The translations under genes and the position numbers were made by a program. Of a stretch of 33,828 nt of DNA, positions 8,673 to 16,285 are shown piece by piece; position 1 is the stretch's first letter, and each line of letters opens with the position of its first letter. The notes under the pieces are model-generated. The model was not told where the DNA came from, searched no databases, and saw only the letters and a list, made by a program, of their open reading frames with translations. Source of the stretch: Colwellia sp. E2M01 (lineage in GTDB: Bacteria; Pseudomonadota; Gammaproteobacteria; Enterobacterales; Alteromonadaceae); NCBI RefSeq assembly GCF_018860585.1, contig NZ_JAHKPR010000044.1:1-33828 (forward strand). The letters run 5' to 3'.

Positions 8673-9428
8673 TTAGAAGTGAACAATCACACCAGCAAAT
8701 AAACCCTCATAGGTTAAATCACTGTAGAAATCATCTAAGTCATTTAATTCCATTTTAACTGTGCGGTAACCTAAAGTTACGTCTAGATCTACAGCAAGGT
8801 TATCTAACAGAGCGTAGCTCACCCCAACTTGTGCGTCATAAACAGTTTGATCATCGTAGGTAATAAAGTTAGCTTCAGCAAAAATATTAAAACCACTAAA
8901 AGGTAAGCCTACAATGCCGCTTAAGTAAGCCATTGGAATATAACTATTTACTTTTAAATCGCTTGCTAGTGCACTTTGTGGATCTGTTACATGAATGTAA
9001 GCGTCTAAATCACGAGCGGTTAAACCAAAATCAAACGTTAATAAATCGTTGTCAAAAAGTTCATAATAAAGAGTGTAATCAACATAACTTGCATCAAGTG
9101 TAGTATCTAAGGTTGAGTTTTCTGAGTAATACACATTGTTAAAAGTAAAGTCGTTTACTATTTGTGTACCGCCAACAGTATCAAGGGTAGTTGAAGCTAT
9201 TTTAATGTTAGGGATTAATGGAATTGGATGCTCTAAAGCAGCATAAAAACTACCTTGATTTTTATCGTCAAATTCAAATACAGCTTGGTTGTCACCACCT
9301 TCACCAAAGCTACCGCTAGTTTCATTAGCCCACATTTGTCCGCCAATATATAAACCTAAAATAGTATCGGCTTGCGCAGTACCGCACATCATTGCTGCAA
9401 CGCCGGTAGCTAATATAGTTTTTTTCAT
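8673..9428 (-). CDS. Outer-membrane beta-barrel protein, TIGR04219-like
   Basis: The 251-aa protein has a clear signal peptide (MKKTILATGVAAMMCGTAQA, cleavage before Asp21). It continues in alternating hydrophobic strands and ends in a C-terminal phenylalanine (VIVHF), as expected for a Bam-assembled barrel. The sequence matches my recollection of the TIGR04219 family of short outer-membrane proteins of marine gammaproteobacteria; its substrate is not known. The ribosome-binding site AAAGGATAACAAC lies over the stop of the upstream DUF2333 gene, only 4 bp away, so the two form one transcription unit. The bidirectional terminator ends the unit. No catalytic motif is visible. Confidence 0.85.
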   Translation of the reverse strand: MKKTILATGVAAMMCGTAQADTILGLYIGGQMWANETSGSFGEGGDNQAVFEFDDKNQGSFYAALEHPIPLIPNIKIASTTLDTVGGTQIVNDFTFNNVYYSENSTLDTTLDASYVDYTLYYELFDNDLLTFDFGLTARDLDAYIHVTDPQSALASDLKVNSYIPMAYLSGIVGLPFSGFNIFAEANFITYDDQTVYDAQVGVSYALLDNLAVDLDVTLGYRTVKMELNDLDDFYSDLTYEGLFAGVIVHF

Positions 9429-9432
9429 GTTG

Positions 9433-10440
9433 TTATCCTTTGGTTAAAAGTTCATTCAAATCAATTAATGCAGCATTAGCGCGAGAAATATAATTAGCCA
9501 TTACTAAGGAGTGATTAGCAACTAAGCCAAAGCCACTACCATTTAAAACCATTGGGCTCCATAAGTATGCTTGGCTTGCTTCTAATTCTCTTATTATTTG
9601 TTGTAAGCTGATTTTGGCATTTTTGTTTTCTAAAATACTATTAAAATCTATTTCAACGGCTCTTAATAGTTGTAGTAATGCCCAAGTGGCGCCTCTAGCT
9701 TCAAAGAAAACATCATCTATTTGCCACCAGCTTGTCTGCAACTGCTGCTGTTGTATGCCTTGGCTTGATTGCTGTGCAGGTTTATCGCCCGCTAAGTCAG
9801 TATCCATTTGATCATGGCCAACACTCATACTTAAGCGGTGAGAGTAGCTACCTAAGCGTTTTTGCACTTCTTCAATATAAGCACGTAAATTATCTGCACG
9901 TGCATAAAATTGAGCTTTATTTTGACTGTTGGTGCTAACTAATGCACTGCGGTAGGCGTATAATTGCTTTATTGCTTCAGTATATTCAGATTCGGCACTT
10001 GGCATTGCCCAGTTATTACTGTTGATATTAAAACGCGGTTGGGCATCTTGTAAGTACTTGTTTACTAATGATTGTGATTGGGAACGGCTAAAGTCTTTAC
10101 GCATTACTAGCGCCATATCTCGCACCATTTCTAATACACCAAACTCCCAAGCGGGCATATTATCTAAAAAAACAGACGGTGGCATAATATCATTTGATAA
10201 ATAACCACCCGGTTTGTTTAGTAATTTTTCACTTACTTTGATTAATACTGTGGTTGTGGTGTAACCAACAACAGGGGCAACATTGTCTGCTTTGGCCGCT
10301 TTTGTTACTTCTGCATGAATATTGATGGATTCAGGCTCACTACTCCAATAAATGCCAATAATATAAAAAAGTATAAATAAACCAATTAAGGCCCAGACAA
10401 TTATTTTTTTAGAAAAACCTTTTCCTGTACTCATGTTCAT
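9433..10440 (-). CDS. DUF2333 family inner-membrane protein
   Basis: The protein is a single-pass membrane protein with a large periplasmic domain. The family is recognisable from NKPGGYLSNDIMPPSVFLD, then WEFGVLEMVRDMA, DFSRSQSQ, QFYARADNLR and RLGSYSHRLSMSVG. A transmembrane helix covers about residues 11-33. The longest frame begins at a GTG (10446), but that codon overlaps the GGAG ribosome-binding site, so I choose the ATG at 10440 (335 aa); the ATG at 10434 is also possible. A Gln/Ser-rich segment near residue 225-240 is low in complexity. Function is unknown. The close coupling to the outer-membrane barrel gene suggests a shared envelope role. Family call is fairly sure. Confidence 0.87.
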   Translation of the reverse strand: MNMSTGKGFSKKIIVWALIGLFILFYIIGIYWSSEPESINIHAEVTKAAKADNVAPVVGYTTTTVLIKVSEKLLNKPGGYLSNDIMPPSVFLDNMPAWEFGVLEMVRDMALVMRKDFSRSQSQSLVNKYLQDAQPRFNINSNNWAMPSAESEYTEAIKQLYAYRSALVSTNSQNKAQFYARADNLRAYIEEVQKRLGSYSHRLSMSVGHDQMDTDLAGDKPAQQSSQGIQQQQLQTSWWQIDDVFFEARGATWALLQLLRAVEIDFNSILENKNAKISLQQIIRELEASQAYLWSPMVLNGSGFGLVANHSLVMANYISRANAALIDLNELLTKG

Positions 10441-10560
10441 ATCCACTCCAAGGATGAAATTGCTAGTTATTGTACTTTTATCACTGCGTCACTACAAGAT
10501 TTTGGTTTGAGCAAGTCGAAATAGCTGATTGTATTGTACTACCAGAATCCTGAGAAATAG

Positions 10561-10998
10561 TTACCTACGAACAGGTAATTGAATATTTACTGTGCTTTGA
10601 TCTGAAAAGTATAATGTTAGTGGTATTGTGTCTTGTTCCGTTATTTGTTGCTTAACTGCAAAGAACATTAAGTGTAACCCCGAAGGTTGCAGTACCGCTT
10701 TATTATGTGCGGAGATCTGAATATGCTCAACTTCGCGCATTCGCATCATGCCATCACTCATGGTGTGTTCATGTATTTCTATATTTGATGAAATATCACC
10801 GGTAACTTTTTGCAGTGTTATGGTGTTATCAGTTAAGTTATTTATTGTCATGTACGCAGCCGTAACTGTACTGCCAGGAATTGTCGGCTTAATAAAACCA
10901 TCAGTTATGCTGACTTTGTCGTTAGCACTTGCATAGCTAAGCGTGCTCAGTAGTAGGCTAAAACCGAGTAATAATTGTTTAATATTAATAATTATCAT
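10561..10998 (-). CDS. Periplasmic copper chaperone PCu(A)C
   Basis: PCu(A)C proteins bind Cu(I) in the periplasm and help metallate the CuA centre of cytochrome c oxidase. The 145-aa product has a signal peptide ending near residue 25 (SYASA). It shows the full copper motif H-x10-M-x21-H-x-M: His76, Met87, His109 and Met111 (in IEIHEHTMSDGMMRMR and LHLMFF). The ribosome-binding site AAGGAAG precedes the ATG. Unlike many relatives it is not next to a SCO or oxidase gene. It is divergent from the enoyl-CoA isomerase-like gene, from which it is separated by about 140 bp holding two direct repeats. Confidence 0.93.
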   Translation of the reverse strand: MIIINIKQLLLGFSLLLSTLSYASANDKVSITDGFIKPTIPGSTVTAAYMTINNLTDNTITLQKVTGDISSNIEIHEHTMSDGMMRMREVEHIQISAHNKAVLQPSGLHLMFFAVKQQITEQDTIPLTLYFSDQSTVNIQLPVRR

Positions 10999-11043
10999 AG
11001 TGTCTATACTTCCTTAATTACAAACCGTAAAGTTTGACTATAT

Positions 11044-11086
11044 CTTATACAAAATATAATACATATCCTCTTTCTTGTACAAAATA
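11044..11086. repeat. Pair of direct repeats in a divergent promoter region
   Basis: CTTATACAAAATA (11044-11056) and CTTGTACAAAATA (11074-11086) match at 12 of 13 bases and start 30 bp apart, about three helical turns. They lie between the divergent copper chaperone and isomerase-like genes. They may be operator half-sites; the regulator is unknown. Confidence 0.45.
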
Positions 11087-11136
11087 AAGTATAACAAACA
11101 GTATGATAAGTATTATTGTAAAATGGGTGGTAACGC

Positions 11137-11874
11137 ATGAATGAGTTTATTTTAACAACTGAAAGCCAAGGTGTATTCACTATTACCTTAAATCGCGAAA
11201 ATAAAAAAAATTCGCTAACCAATACAATGTATCAACAACTGTGTCAGCACTTTGCTTATGCAGAGAAAACAGCCAGTATTCATTGTGTTGTTATTCAAGG
11301 CAGTGAACAGTGTTTTTGTGCAGGTAATGATTTACAAGACTTTTTACAATGTTCAATGGATGATGAATTAGCCGCACTTGAATTTGTTAAGGTGTTATCG
11401 CAATTGACTAAACCACTAGTTGCTGGCGTAGCAGGTGTTGCCGTAGGTATTGGTACTACCTTACTCTTACATTGTGACATGGTTATTGCAGCCAATAATA
11501 GTTATTTTCAATTACCCTTTACTCAACTAGGCTTATGTCCAGAGGCGGGTTCAAGCTTACTATTAACCCAAAAAGTTGGTGCGAATAAAGCATTTGAGTT
11601 AATGGTAATGGGGCAAAGCTTTAATGCAGATGAGGCTTTTGCTTTTGGCATTACTAATAAAACTTGTCAACCTGATGAGCTTATTACCCTGACGGCAGAG
11701 ATAGCTCAGACTATTGCCAATCTACCTGTTGAGTCAGTAATGACAAGCCGAAAATTAATACGACAAGCCAATCACGCTTTATTGAAGCAAACAATTGATG
11801 ATGAAAGTAAGGCGTTTTTTCAATTAGTTAATTCACCTGAATGTAAAAAAATTATCGCCAAATTTTTTACATAA
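11137..11874 (+). CDS. Enoyl-CoA hydratase/isomerase family protein, probably isomerase type
   Basis: A crotonase-fold protein of 245 aa acting on acyl-CoA thioesters. The CoA/oxyanion-hole segments are CAGNDL (61-66) and GVAGVAVGIGTTLLL (97-111). The two glutamates used by enoyl-CoA hydratases are missing: the GGGCEL-type Glu is Thr, and the QPE-type Glu is Phe (FQLPF). Instead there is Glu136 in LGLCPEAGSS, the position of the catalytic Glu in peroxisomal-type delta3,delta2-enoyl-CoA isomerases (PF..LG..PE). I therefore infer double-bond isomerisation of unsaturated fatty acyl-CoA. It stands alone, convergent with the psp operon with 25 bp between stops and no visible terminator. A GGGTGG sequence precedes the ATG. 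Confidence 0.85.
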   Translation: MNEFILTTESQGVFTITLNRENKKNSLTNTMYQQLCQHFAYAEKTASIHCVVIQGSEQCFCAGNDLQDFLQCSMDDELAALEFVKVLSQLTKPLVAGVAGVAVGIGTTLLLHCDMVIAANNSYFQLPFTQLGLCPEAGSSLLLTQKVGANKAFELMVMGQSFNADEAFAFGITNKTCQPDELITLTAEIAQTIANLPVESVMTSRKLIRQANHALLKQTIDDESKAFFQLVNSPECKKIIAKFFT

Positions 11875-11899
11875 TTTTTAAACAGCTTTTAAATAATCG

Positions 11900-12268
11900 C
11901 TAATTAATACTACTATTTGCACTGTGTTCAATTTTTCGTTGAGCACCTTTATTGGACGTTAACAACCAAATTACCAAGGCGATTAAAAATACTGGCCAAA
12001 ATACTCCTAAAGTAAACATGGCAATACTGCCGACAATTATTAATCCGATAAACACGATTCCACCAAATACGCTTAATACTATAACAAGTGCGGAAACCAC
12101 TAATAGCACAGTGATTAGGGCTGAAAATCCAATAGCCTTAATTGGCTCTATGGCTTCACCATTCATGCTTATCTGTAAATTTGTCCACTCTAATAAACTT
12201 GCGCCAAACACGTAAGTTAAAAAGAGTGTAGCTAATATAGCTAAACATAAAGATTTTATAAAACTCAT
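11900..12268 (-). CDS. Small integral membrane protein in psp cluster
   Basis: The 122-aa protein has about four hydrophobic segments (roughly 5-24, 45-67, 68-88 and 89-105) and a short polar C-terminal tail with Lys and Arg. I recognise no family motif. It is the third leftward gene after pspA and pspC with an 84-bp gap, and shares their orientation, so it may be a Psp accessory membrane protein; this rests only on position. A reading frame on the opposite strand (11952-12215) is judged a shadow. Confidence 0.75.
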   Translation of the reverse strand: MSFIKSLCLAILATLFLTYVFGASLLEWTNLQISMNGEAIEPIKAIGFSALITVLLVVSALVIVLSVFGGIVFIGLIIVGSIAMFTLGVFWPVFLIALVIWLLTSNKGAQRKIEHSANSSIN

Positions 12269-12352
12269 AATTTACTCACTTTTAAATGTTCACTCACTTT
12301 TAGATATTTTCCCATTTTGATGTTTACGTGTATTTATAAATGGCTCATTCAC

Positions 12353-12580
12353 TTAATAATATTTGCTTGGTAACAATAAGCTTGCTGAAATATAAACAAC
12401 AGCGGTAACAACAGGTATGGCGATAAGTAATGCTACTGCCACTACACGAACAGCTAATGGAGAAAAATTAAAATGTTTAGCAATGCCGGCGCATACACCA
12501 GTTATTTTCTTATTGTTCACGTCTTTAGCTAATGACTGTGGTACATCTTTAATCGTTGAATATTCTCTATCGTATTTCAT
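12353..12580 (-). CDS. pspC: PspC domain protein
   Basis: PspC is an inner-membrane protein of the phage-shock (envelope stress) system that binds PspA or senses stress. The 75-aa product has the PspC core KKITGVCAGIAKHFNFSPL followed by one long hydrophobic segment (about 43-71, VVYISASLLLP). The reading frame continues 10 codons upstream to an ATG at 12610, but AAAGGTG lies 7 bases before the ATG at 12580, so I take the latter. It is shorter than E. coli PspC (about 119 aa), lacking the C-terminal leucine-zipper part. It follows pspA on the same strand. Confidence 0.9.
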   Translation of the reverse strand: MKYDREYSTIKDVPQSLAKDVNNKKITGVCAGIAKHFNFSPLAVRVVAVALLIAIPVVTAVVYISASLLLPSKYY

Positions 12581-12675
12581 GAAAACACCTTTTTCTGGAA
12601 TGTTGTCCATCTTGAATTAATAAATATTTATCTATATCGGATGGTGTTATTAATCTTTTGCTATAGGTGCGTTTT

Positions 12676-13338
12676 TTAAGCGTTAGCAACTTTCTTTTTC
12701 ATTTCGGCTAACTCACTTTCAATGGCATCATCTGCAGCTAAGGTTGATATTTGTGATGCTAAGTCTTGATTGTCAGTAAAGTCATAAGACTCAACTTGTG
12801 CTTCTAAGTGATCTATTTTTTGCTGGTACCGTTCAAACTTAGCCATAGCTTCATCAATATTATGAATCACCGCTTTTTCACGTACTTTCAATCTGATTTC
12901 TGCCGATGCTTGACGACGTATTAAAGTTGCTTGACGGTTTTTCGCTTCGGTTAACTTTTCTTGTAAGTGCTGCGAATCTGTTTGTATATCGGTTAATAAA
13001 TCTGTTAACAGTTGATTTTCATGTTCAAGGGCGGCCAACTCTGCTTGGCTTTTATGTTTTTGTGCTAACGCAGATTTTGCTAAATCTTCACGATCTTTAT
13101 TTAACGCCAACTCGGCTTTAGTTTGCCAATGGTTGATCGCTTTTTGGGTATCAACTATTTTCCGATCTAAGGTTTTTTGTTCAGCAATATTTTTAGCTGC
13201 AGTTGAGCGAACTTCAACTAAGGTTTCTTCCATTTCACTAATGATCAAACGGATCATTTTTTCTGGATGTTCGGCTTTGTCTAACATGTTATTTAGGTTT
13301 GCATTAATAATATCGGTAAAGCGGCTAAATAATCCCAT
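12676..13338 (-). CDS. pspA: Phage shock protein A (PspA/IM30 family)
   Basis: PspA is a peripheral membrane protein that forms ESCRT-III-like assemblies, protects the inner membrane under stress and, in enterics, inhibits the activator PspF. The 220-aa sequence begins with the amphipathic helix MGLFSRFTDIINANLNNML. The diagnostic AEHPEKMIRLIISEMEETL follows, then long charged coiled coils (about 25-185). Length matches the family. GAGGAA six bases before the ATG supports the start. First gene of the leftward set pspA, pspC, membrane protein, with a sigma-54-type promoter about 62-78 bp upstream. Confidence 0.95.
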   Translation of the reverse strand: MGLFSRFTDIINANLNNMLDKAEHPEKMIRLIISEMEETLVEVRSTAAKNIAEQKTLDRKIVDTQKAINHWQTKAELALNKDREDLAKSALAQKHKSQAELAALEHENQLLTDLLTDIQTDSQHLQEKLTEAKNRQATLIRRQASAEIRLKVREKAVIHNIDEAMAKFERYQQKIDHLEAQVESYDFTDNQDLASQISTLAADDAIESELAEMKKKVANA

Positions 13339-13368
13339 GATGTATTCCTCATTAATTTTAATAACTTT

Positions 13369-13392
13369 GTTAATTTAATAGTTAATTTAATA
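13369..13392. repeat. 12-bp tandem duplication
   Basis: GTTAATTTAATA occurs twice head to tail (13369-13380, 13381-13392) in the presumed pspA leader, around the predicted transcription start. It is AT-rich and may be incidental. Confidence 0.5.
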
Positions 13393-13399
13393 GAGTTAT

Positions 13400-13416
13400 T
13401 ACAAATGCTATGCCAA
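13400..13416 (-). promoter_or_regulatory. Candidate sigma-54 promoter of the psp operon
   Basis: Read on the minus strand, TTGGCA-TAGCAT-TTGTA matches the -24/-12 consensus TTGGCAC-N5-TTGCA. The GG is intact and the spacing correct; the -12 GC is GT. The start would fall about 50 bp before the pspA ATG. The psp operons of enterics are sigma-54 dependent through PspF, which agrees. No pspF lies beside it. Confidence 0.6.
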
Positions 13417-13609
13417 TCAGAATAAGTCGATCAAAGTACTGATATTTAATATAAATTTATTTTTTGTTATTTATTTCGATAAATAGGTTTTTTATAAAAC
13501 AATATATTTTAGTTAAATTTACTACTCTTTTAGTTTATTTGACTAACTAAGTGATATAGAAGTTCATAATCATTTTAAACAACTTAAAGTTAGCTACTTA
13601 AATTAGCTA

Positions 13610-13639
13610 TTGCAATTAAATAGACGGTCGGTCTAATAT
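13610..13639 (+). promoter_or_regulatory. TetR-family operator within the regulator's promoter
   Basis: TAGAC-GGTCG-GTCTA (13621-13635) is an inverted repeat of the kind bound by TetR-family repressors. It lies in and just past the 18-bp spacer between a -35-like TTGCAA (13610-13615) and a -10-like TAATAT (13634-13639), about 100 bp before the TetR gene. This predicts autorepression of the tetR-acuI-nitroreductase set. Assignment to this TetR protein is inference. Confidence 0.65.
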
Positions 13640-13733
13640 ATCTTATCAAAAGCTAAATAAGACTAATTAAGCTGTATTAAGCTAATAGAGTTAATAGTTA
13701 ACCTAGCTAAGACACCTAATTTGAAGTGATGCT

Positions 13734-14360
13734 ATGGAAACTGAAAAAAAGAAAAAGCGAGGCAGGCCTGCAAAATCAGGTCGAGATACTACGCAAACTA
13801 AAGAGCAATTGATCCGCAGTGGTGTTGAGCATTTTACTCAGTTTGGTTTTGCAGCATCAGGCTTAGATAAAATATTAAAAAAAGTGTCGATACCTAAAGG
13901 CTCTTTTTATTACTACTTTGCTAATAAAGAAGAATTTGGTTTAGCGGTTATTGCGGCCTACGATAATTATTTTTGTCAAAAGATCGATTTACATTTGTTG
14001 AATGATAATTTGCCATTAATACAGCGTTTAATAGCTTTTGTTGAAGACGCGAAATCAGGTATTGAAAAATATGAATTTACCCGTGGTTGTCTAGTTGGCA
14101 ACTTAGAGCAAGAAATTGCTTTATTACCCGATAGCCATAGAGACAAGTTATTTCAGGTGATGCAAGGTTGGCAAAATAAAGTATCGAAATATATCAATCA
14201 ATTGAATCCTGAGCTCGAACAAGATCACTGTGATTCGTTAGCTGAATTTTTTTGGTTAGGTTGGGAAGGGGCGGTAAGTCGTTGTAAATTGGTGAAATCA
14301 ACACAGCCTATTGACTTGTTTGTCAGTCACTTTTCAGCGCTTTTACTATTAAAACAGTAG
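13734..14360 (+). CDS. TetR/AcrR family transcriptional regulator
   Basis: A one-component repressor of 208 aa. The N-terminus is very basic (KKKKRGRPAK). The DNA-binding helix-turn-helix covers about residues 22-70, with the signature GLDKILKKVSIPKGSFYYYFANKEEF. The ligand domain (75-208) includes RGCLVGNLEQE and a WEGA motif seen in regulators of the AcuR/NemR type, which sense acrylate or reactive electrophiles. It is 60 bp upstream of an AcuI/YhdH-type gene in the same direction, and an operator-like palindrome overlaps its promoter. The ligand is not determined by the sequence. Confidence 0.9.
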   Translation: METEKKKKRGRPAKSGRDTTQTKEQLIRSGVEHFTQFGFAASGLDKILKKVSIPKGSFYYYFANKEEFGLAVIAAYDNYFCQKIDLHLLNDNLPLIQRLIAFVEDAKSGIEKYEFTRGCLVGNLEQEIALLPDSHRDKLFQVMQGWQNKVSKYINQLNPELEQDHCDSLAEFFWLGWEGAVSRCKLVKSTQPIDLFVSHFSALLLLKQ

Positions 14361-14420
14361 TAAGTTACTCACTTACTAAATACAAATTCAAACATCATTT
14401 ATACAGAAAAAGAGGTCATT

Positions 14421-15404
14421 ATGTTTACCTGTTTACAGATTAATAAAGATGAAAACGGTTACCAAACTACTCGCGCAGAGCTGAATGAAGACACCTTAAC
14501 CGAAGGTAATGTGTTAGTTAAAGTGCAATACAGCACGCTAAATTACAAAGACGCTTTAGCTATTACAGGTAAAGCGCCTGTTGTTAGAAGCTTCCCTATG
14601 ATCCCAGGTATAGATTTTAGTGGTGTGGTTGAACAAAGCGACTCTGCTGACTTTAAAGTAGGCGATAAGGTTATTCTTAATGGTTTTGGTGTTGGCGAAA
14701 AATATAAAGGCGGTTTGTCACAAAAGGCACGCGTTAACAGTGATTGGTTAATTCCGTTGCCTGAAAACTTCTCATCATTGCAAGCTATGTCGCTAGGCAC
14801 TGCAGGCTATACAGCTATGCTTTGTATTATTGCTTTAGAAAAGCAAGGTTTAACTCCACAAAGCGGTAAAATACTTGTTACTGGCGCCACTGGTGGTGTT
14901 GGTAGCTTTGCTGTTAAATTGTTATCACTTATGGGCTATACCGTTGTTGCTGCTACAGGTAGTGCAGCACAACATGACTATTTAAAAGCATTAGGGGCAA
15001 GTGAAATAATTGACCGAGCAGAGTTATCTGAGCCAGGTAAACCATTAATGAAAGAGCAATGGGCTGGCGCAATTGATTCTGTGGGTAGTCATACCTTAGC
15101 GAATGTCTGTGCCAGTATTAATTATGGTGGTGCGGTTGCTGCGTGTGGTCTAGCACAAGGTATGGACTTTCCTGCCTCTGTTGCACCGTTTATTTTACGT
15201 GGTGTTTCATTGTTAGGTATTGATAGCGTTATGCGCCCGAAAGCCGATAGAATTGAAGCATGGCAGAAACTATCTGAGCTGCTTCCTGCAGGTGAAATGG
15301 ACTCAATAGTAAACATTATCGGTTTAGAGCAAGCAATTACAGTAGCCGATGACTTACTGAAGGGCAATGTTACAGGGCGTGTAGTGGTTGATGTAAACCA
15401 ATAA
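14421..15404 (+). CDS. acuI: AcuI/YhdH-type acrylyl-CoA reductase (MDR family oxidoreductase)
   Basis: Members reduce acrylyl-CoA to propionyl-CoA with NADPH, which detoxifies acrylate made from DMSP or 3-hydroxypropionate; some act as quinone reductases. The 327-aa protein has the family N-terminus with TLNYKDALAITGKAPVVRSF (39-58), followed by IPGIDFSGVV. The nucleotide-binding loop is GATGGVGSFA at 155-164. No zinc-binding cysteines are present, as expected for this subgroup. GAGG lies 6 bases before the ATG. It follows the TetR gene by 60 bp and precedes a nitroreductase gene. AcuI or YhdH is the best assignment; the true substrate is inferred. Confidence 0.88.
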   Translation: MFTCLQINKDENGYQTTRAELNEDTLTEGNVLVKVQYSTLNYKDALAITGKAPVVRSFPMIPGIDFSGVVEQSDSADFKVGDKVILNGFGVGEKYKGGLSQKARVNSDWLIPLPENFSSLQAMSLGTAGYTAMLCIIALEKQGLTPQSGKILVTGATGGVGSFAVKLLSLMGYTVVAATGSAAQHDYLKALGASEIIDRAELSEPGKPLMKEQWAGAIDSVGSHTLANVCASINYGGAVAACGLAQGMDFPASVAPFILRGVSLLGIDSVMRPKADRIEAWQKLSELLPAGEMDSIVNIIGLEQAITVADDLLKGNVTGRVVVDVNQ

Positions 15405-15441
15405 GTTTACAAATATATACAAACAACGCTGTTTCAATAAC

Positions 15442-15465
15442 GATTGCAGAATTAATTCTGCAATC
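15442..15465. repeat. Perfect 24-bp palindrome between acuI and nitroreductase
   Basis: GATTGCAGAATT is followed immediately by its exact complement, with no spacer. It begins 38 bp after the acuI stop and ends 24 bp before the nitroreductase ATG. There is no T run behind it, so it is not a typical terminator. It could be a dimeric-regulator operator or an mRNA hairpin that tunes expression of the last gene. Confidence 0.7.
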
Positions 15466-15488
15466 AACTAAAAATTAGATTAAAACCT

Positions 15489-16145
15489 ATGACTCATCCA
15501 ATAATTAAAGATTTAACAAACAGGCATGCGGTAAAAAAATACGATCCAACAAGAAAAGTACCTCAGGCTGATTTAGATATTCTATATGAAGCAATGCGTT
15601 TATCGGCATCATCAATTAACTCACAACCGTGGAAGTTTATTGTACTTGAAAGCGATGAAGCAAAAACACGGTTGAGTAACACATTCGTTAACATGCATCA
15701 TTATAATTTAAAGCACGTATTTGATAGCTCGCAAATAATCTTGTTTGCTTACAATCCTAAATATACCCGTGAAGATTACGCCAAAGTGGTAGATAAAGGC
15801 ATTACCGATAAACGTACAACACTTGAAAACCGTGAAGCGGCTTTTGGTGTTTATCTGTTTGCTGATTTAAATACCAGTGAAACTGGAGATACCAGTGCGT
15901 GGACTAAAGCACAAACCTACCTCGCTTTAGGTAATACCTTGCACGTACTGGCGCGACTTAATATTGATTCAACACCGATGGAAGGTATTGATATTGACTT
16001 AGTCAATAAAGAGTTCAGTGCAGAATTAGCGGGGTATCAATGCGATACTGCATTAGCCATTGGTTACTCTCATCCAGAAGAAGACTTTAACGCTAAATTA
16101 CCTAAGTCTCGTTTAGCGATGGAAGATGTGTTTCTGCGTATATAA
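15489..16145 (+). CDS. Oxygen-insensitive NAD(P)H nitroreductase, NfsB-like
   Basis: FMN-dependent reductase of nitroaromatics, quinones and related electrophiles in the cytoplasm. The 218-aa length equals that of NfsB. Evidence includes the FMN-phosphate segment NRHAVKKYDPTRKV (11-24), SASSINSQPWKFIVLE (34-49), the NfsB-type ITDKRTTLENREAAF region (about 105-120) and PMEGID near 162. It is the third gene in the TetR-acuI direction, after an 84-bp gap with a perfect palindrome. The context suggests electrophile detoxification. The NfsB subgroup is fairly sure. Confidence 0.9.
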   Translation: MTHPIIKDLTNRHAVKKYDPTRKVPQADLDILYEAMRLSASSINSQPWKFIVLESDEAKTRLSNTFVNMHHYNLKHVFDSSQIILFAYNPKYTREDYAKVVDKGITDKRTTLENREAAFGVYLFADLNTSETGDTSAWTKAQTYLALGNTLHVLARLNIDSTPMEGIDIDLVNKEFSAELAGYQCDTALAIGYSHPEEDFNAKLPKSRLAMEDVFLRI

Positions 16146-16196
16146 ATGTGGATAACTTATAAGTACAAATAGTTATTTTCAGTGACGCTAAGTTAA

Positions 16197-16228
16197 TTCT
16201 ACATCACTCATTTACTCGTGATGTAGAA
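16197..16228. terminator. Hairpin between convergent genes
   Basis: TTCTACATCAC (16197-16207) pairs perfectly with GTGATGTAGAA (16218-16228) around a 10-base loop. It lies between the convergent nitroreductase and methyltransferase genes, but no T run follows on either strand. Likely a transcript-end hairpin of weak intrinsic type. Confidence 0.45.
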
Positions 16229-16285
16229 ATAGTCTGTGGAGCTCAGGTTACTTAAATTATTGATATAACTAGTAGCATGCCTCAG

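Noticed and set aside
11952-12215. 87-codon plus-strand frame opposite the small membrane protein
   Set aside because: The minus-strand frame has a proper start, transmembrane pattern and operon context; the plus frame is Asn/Thr/Ile-rich shadow sequence.
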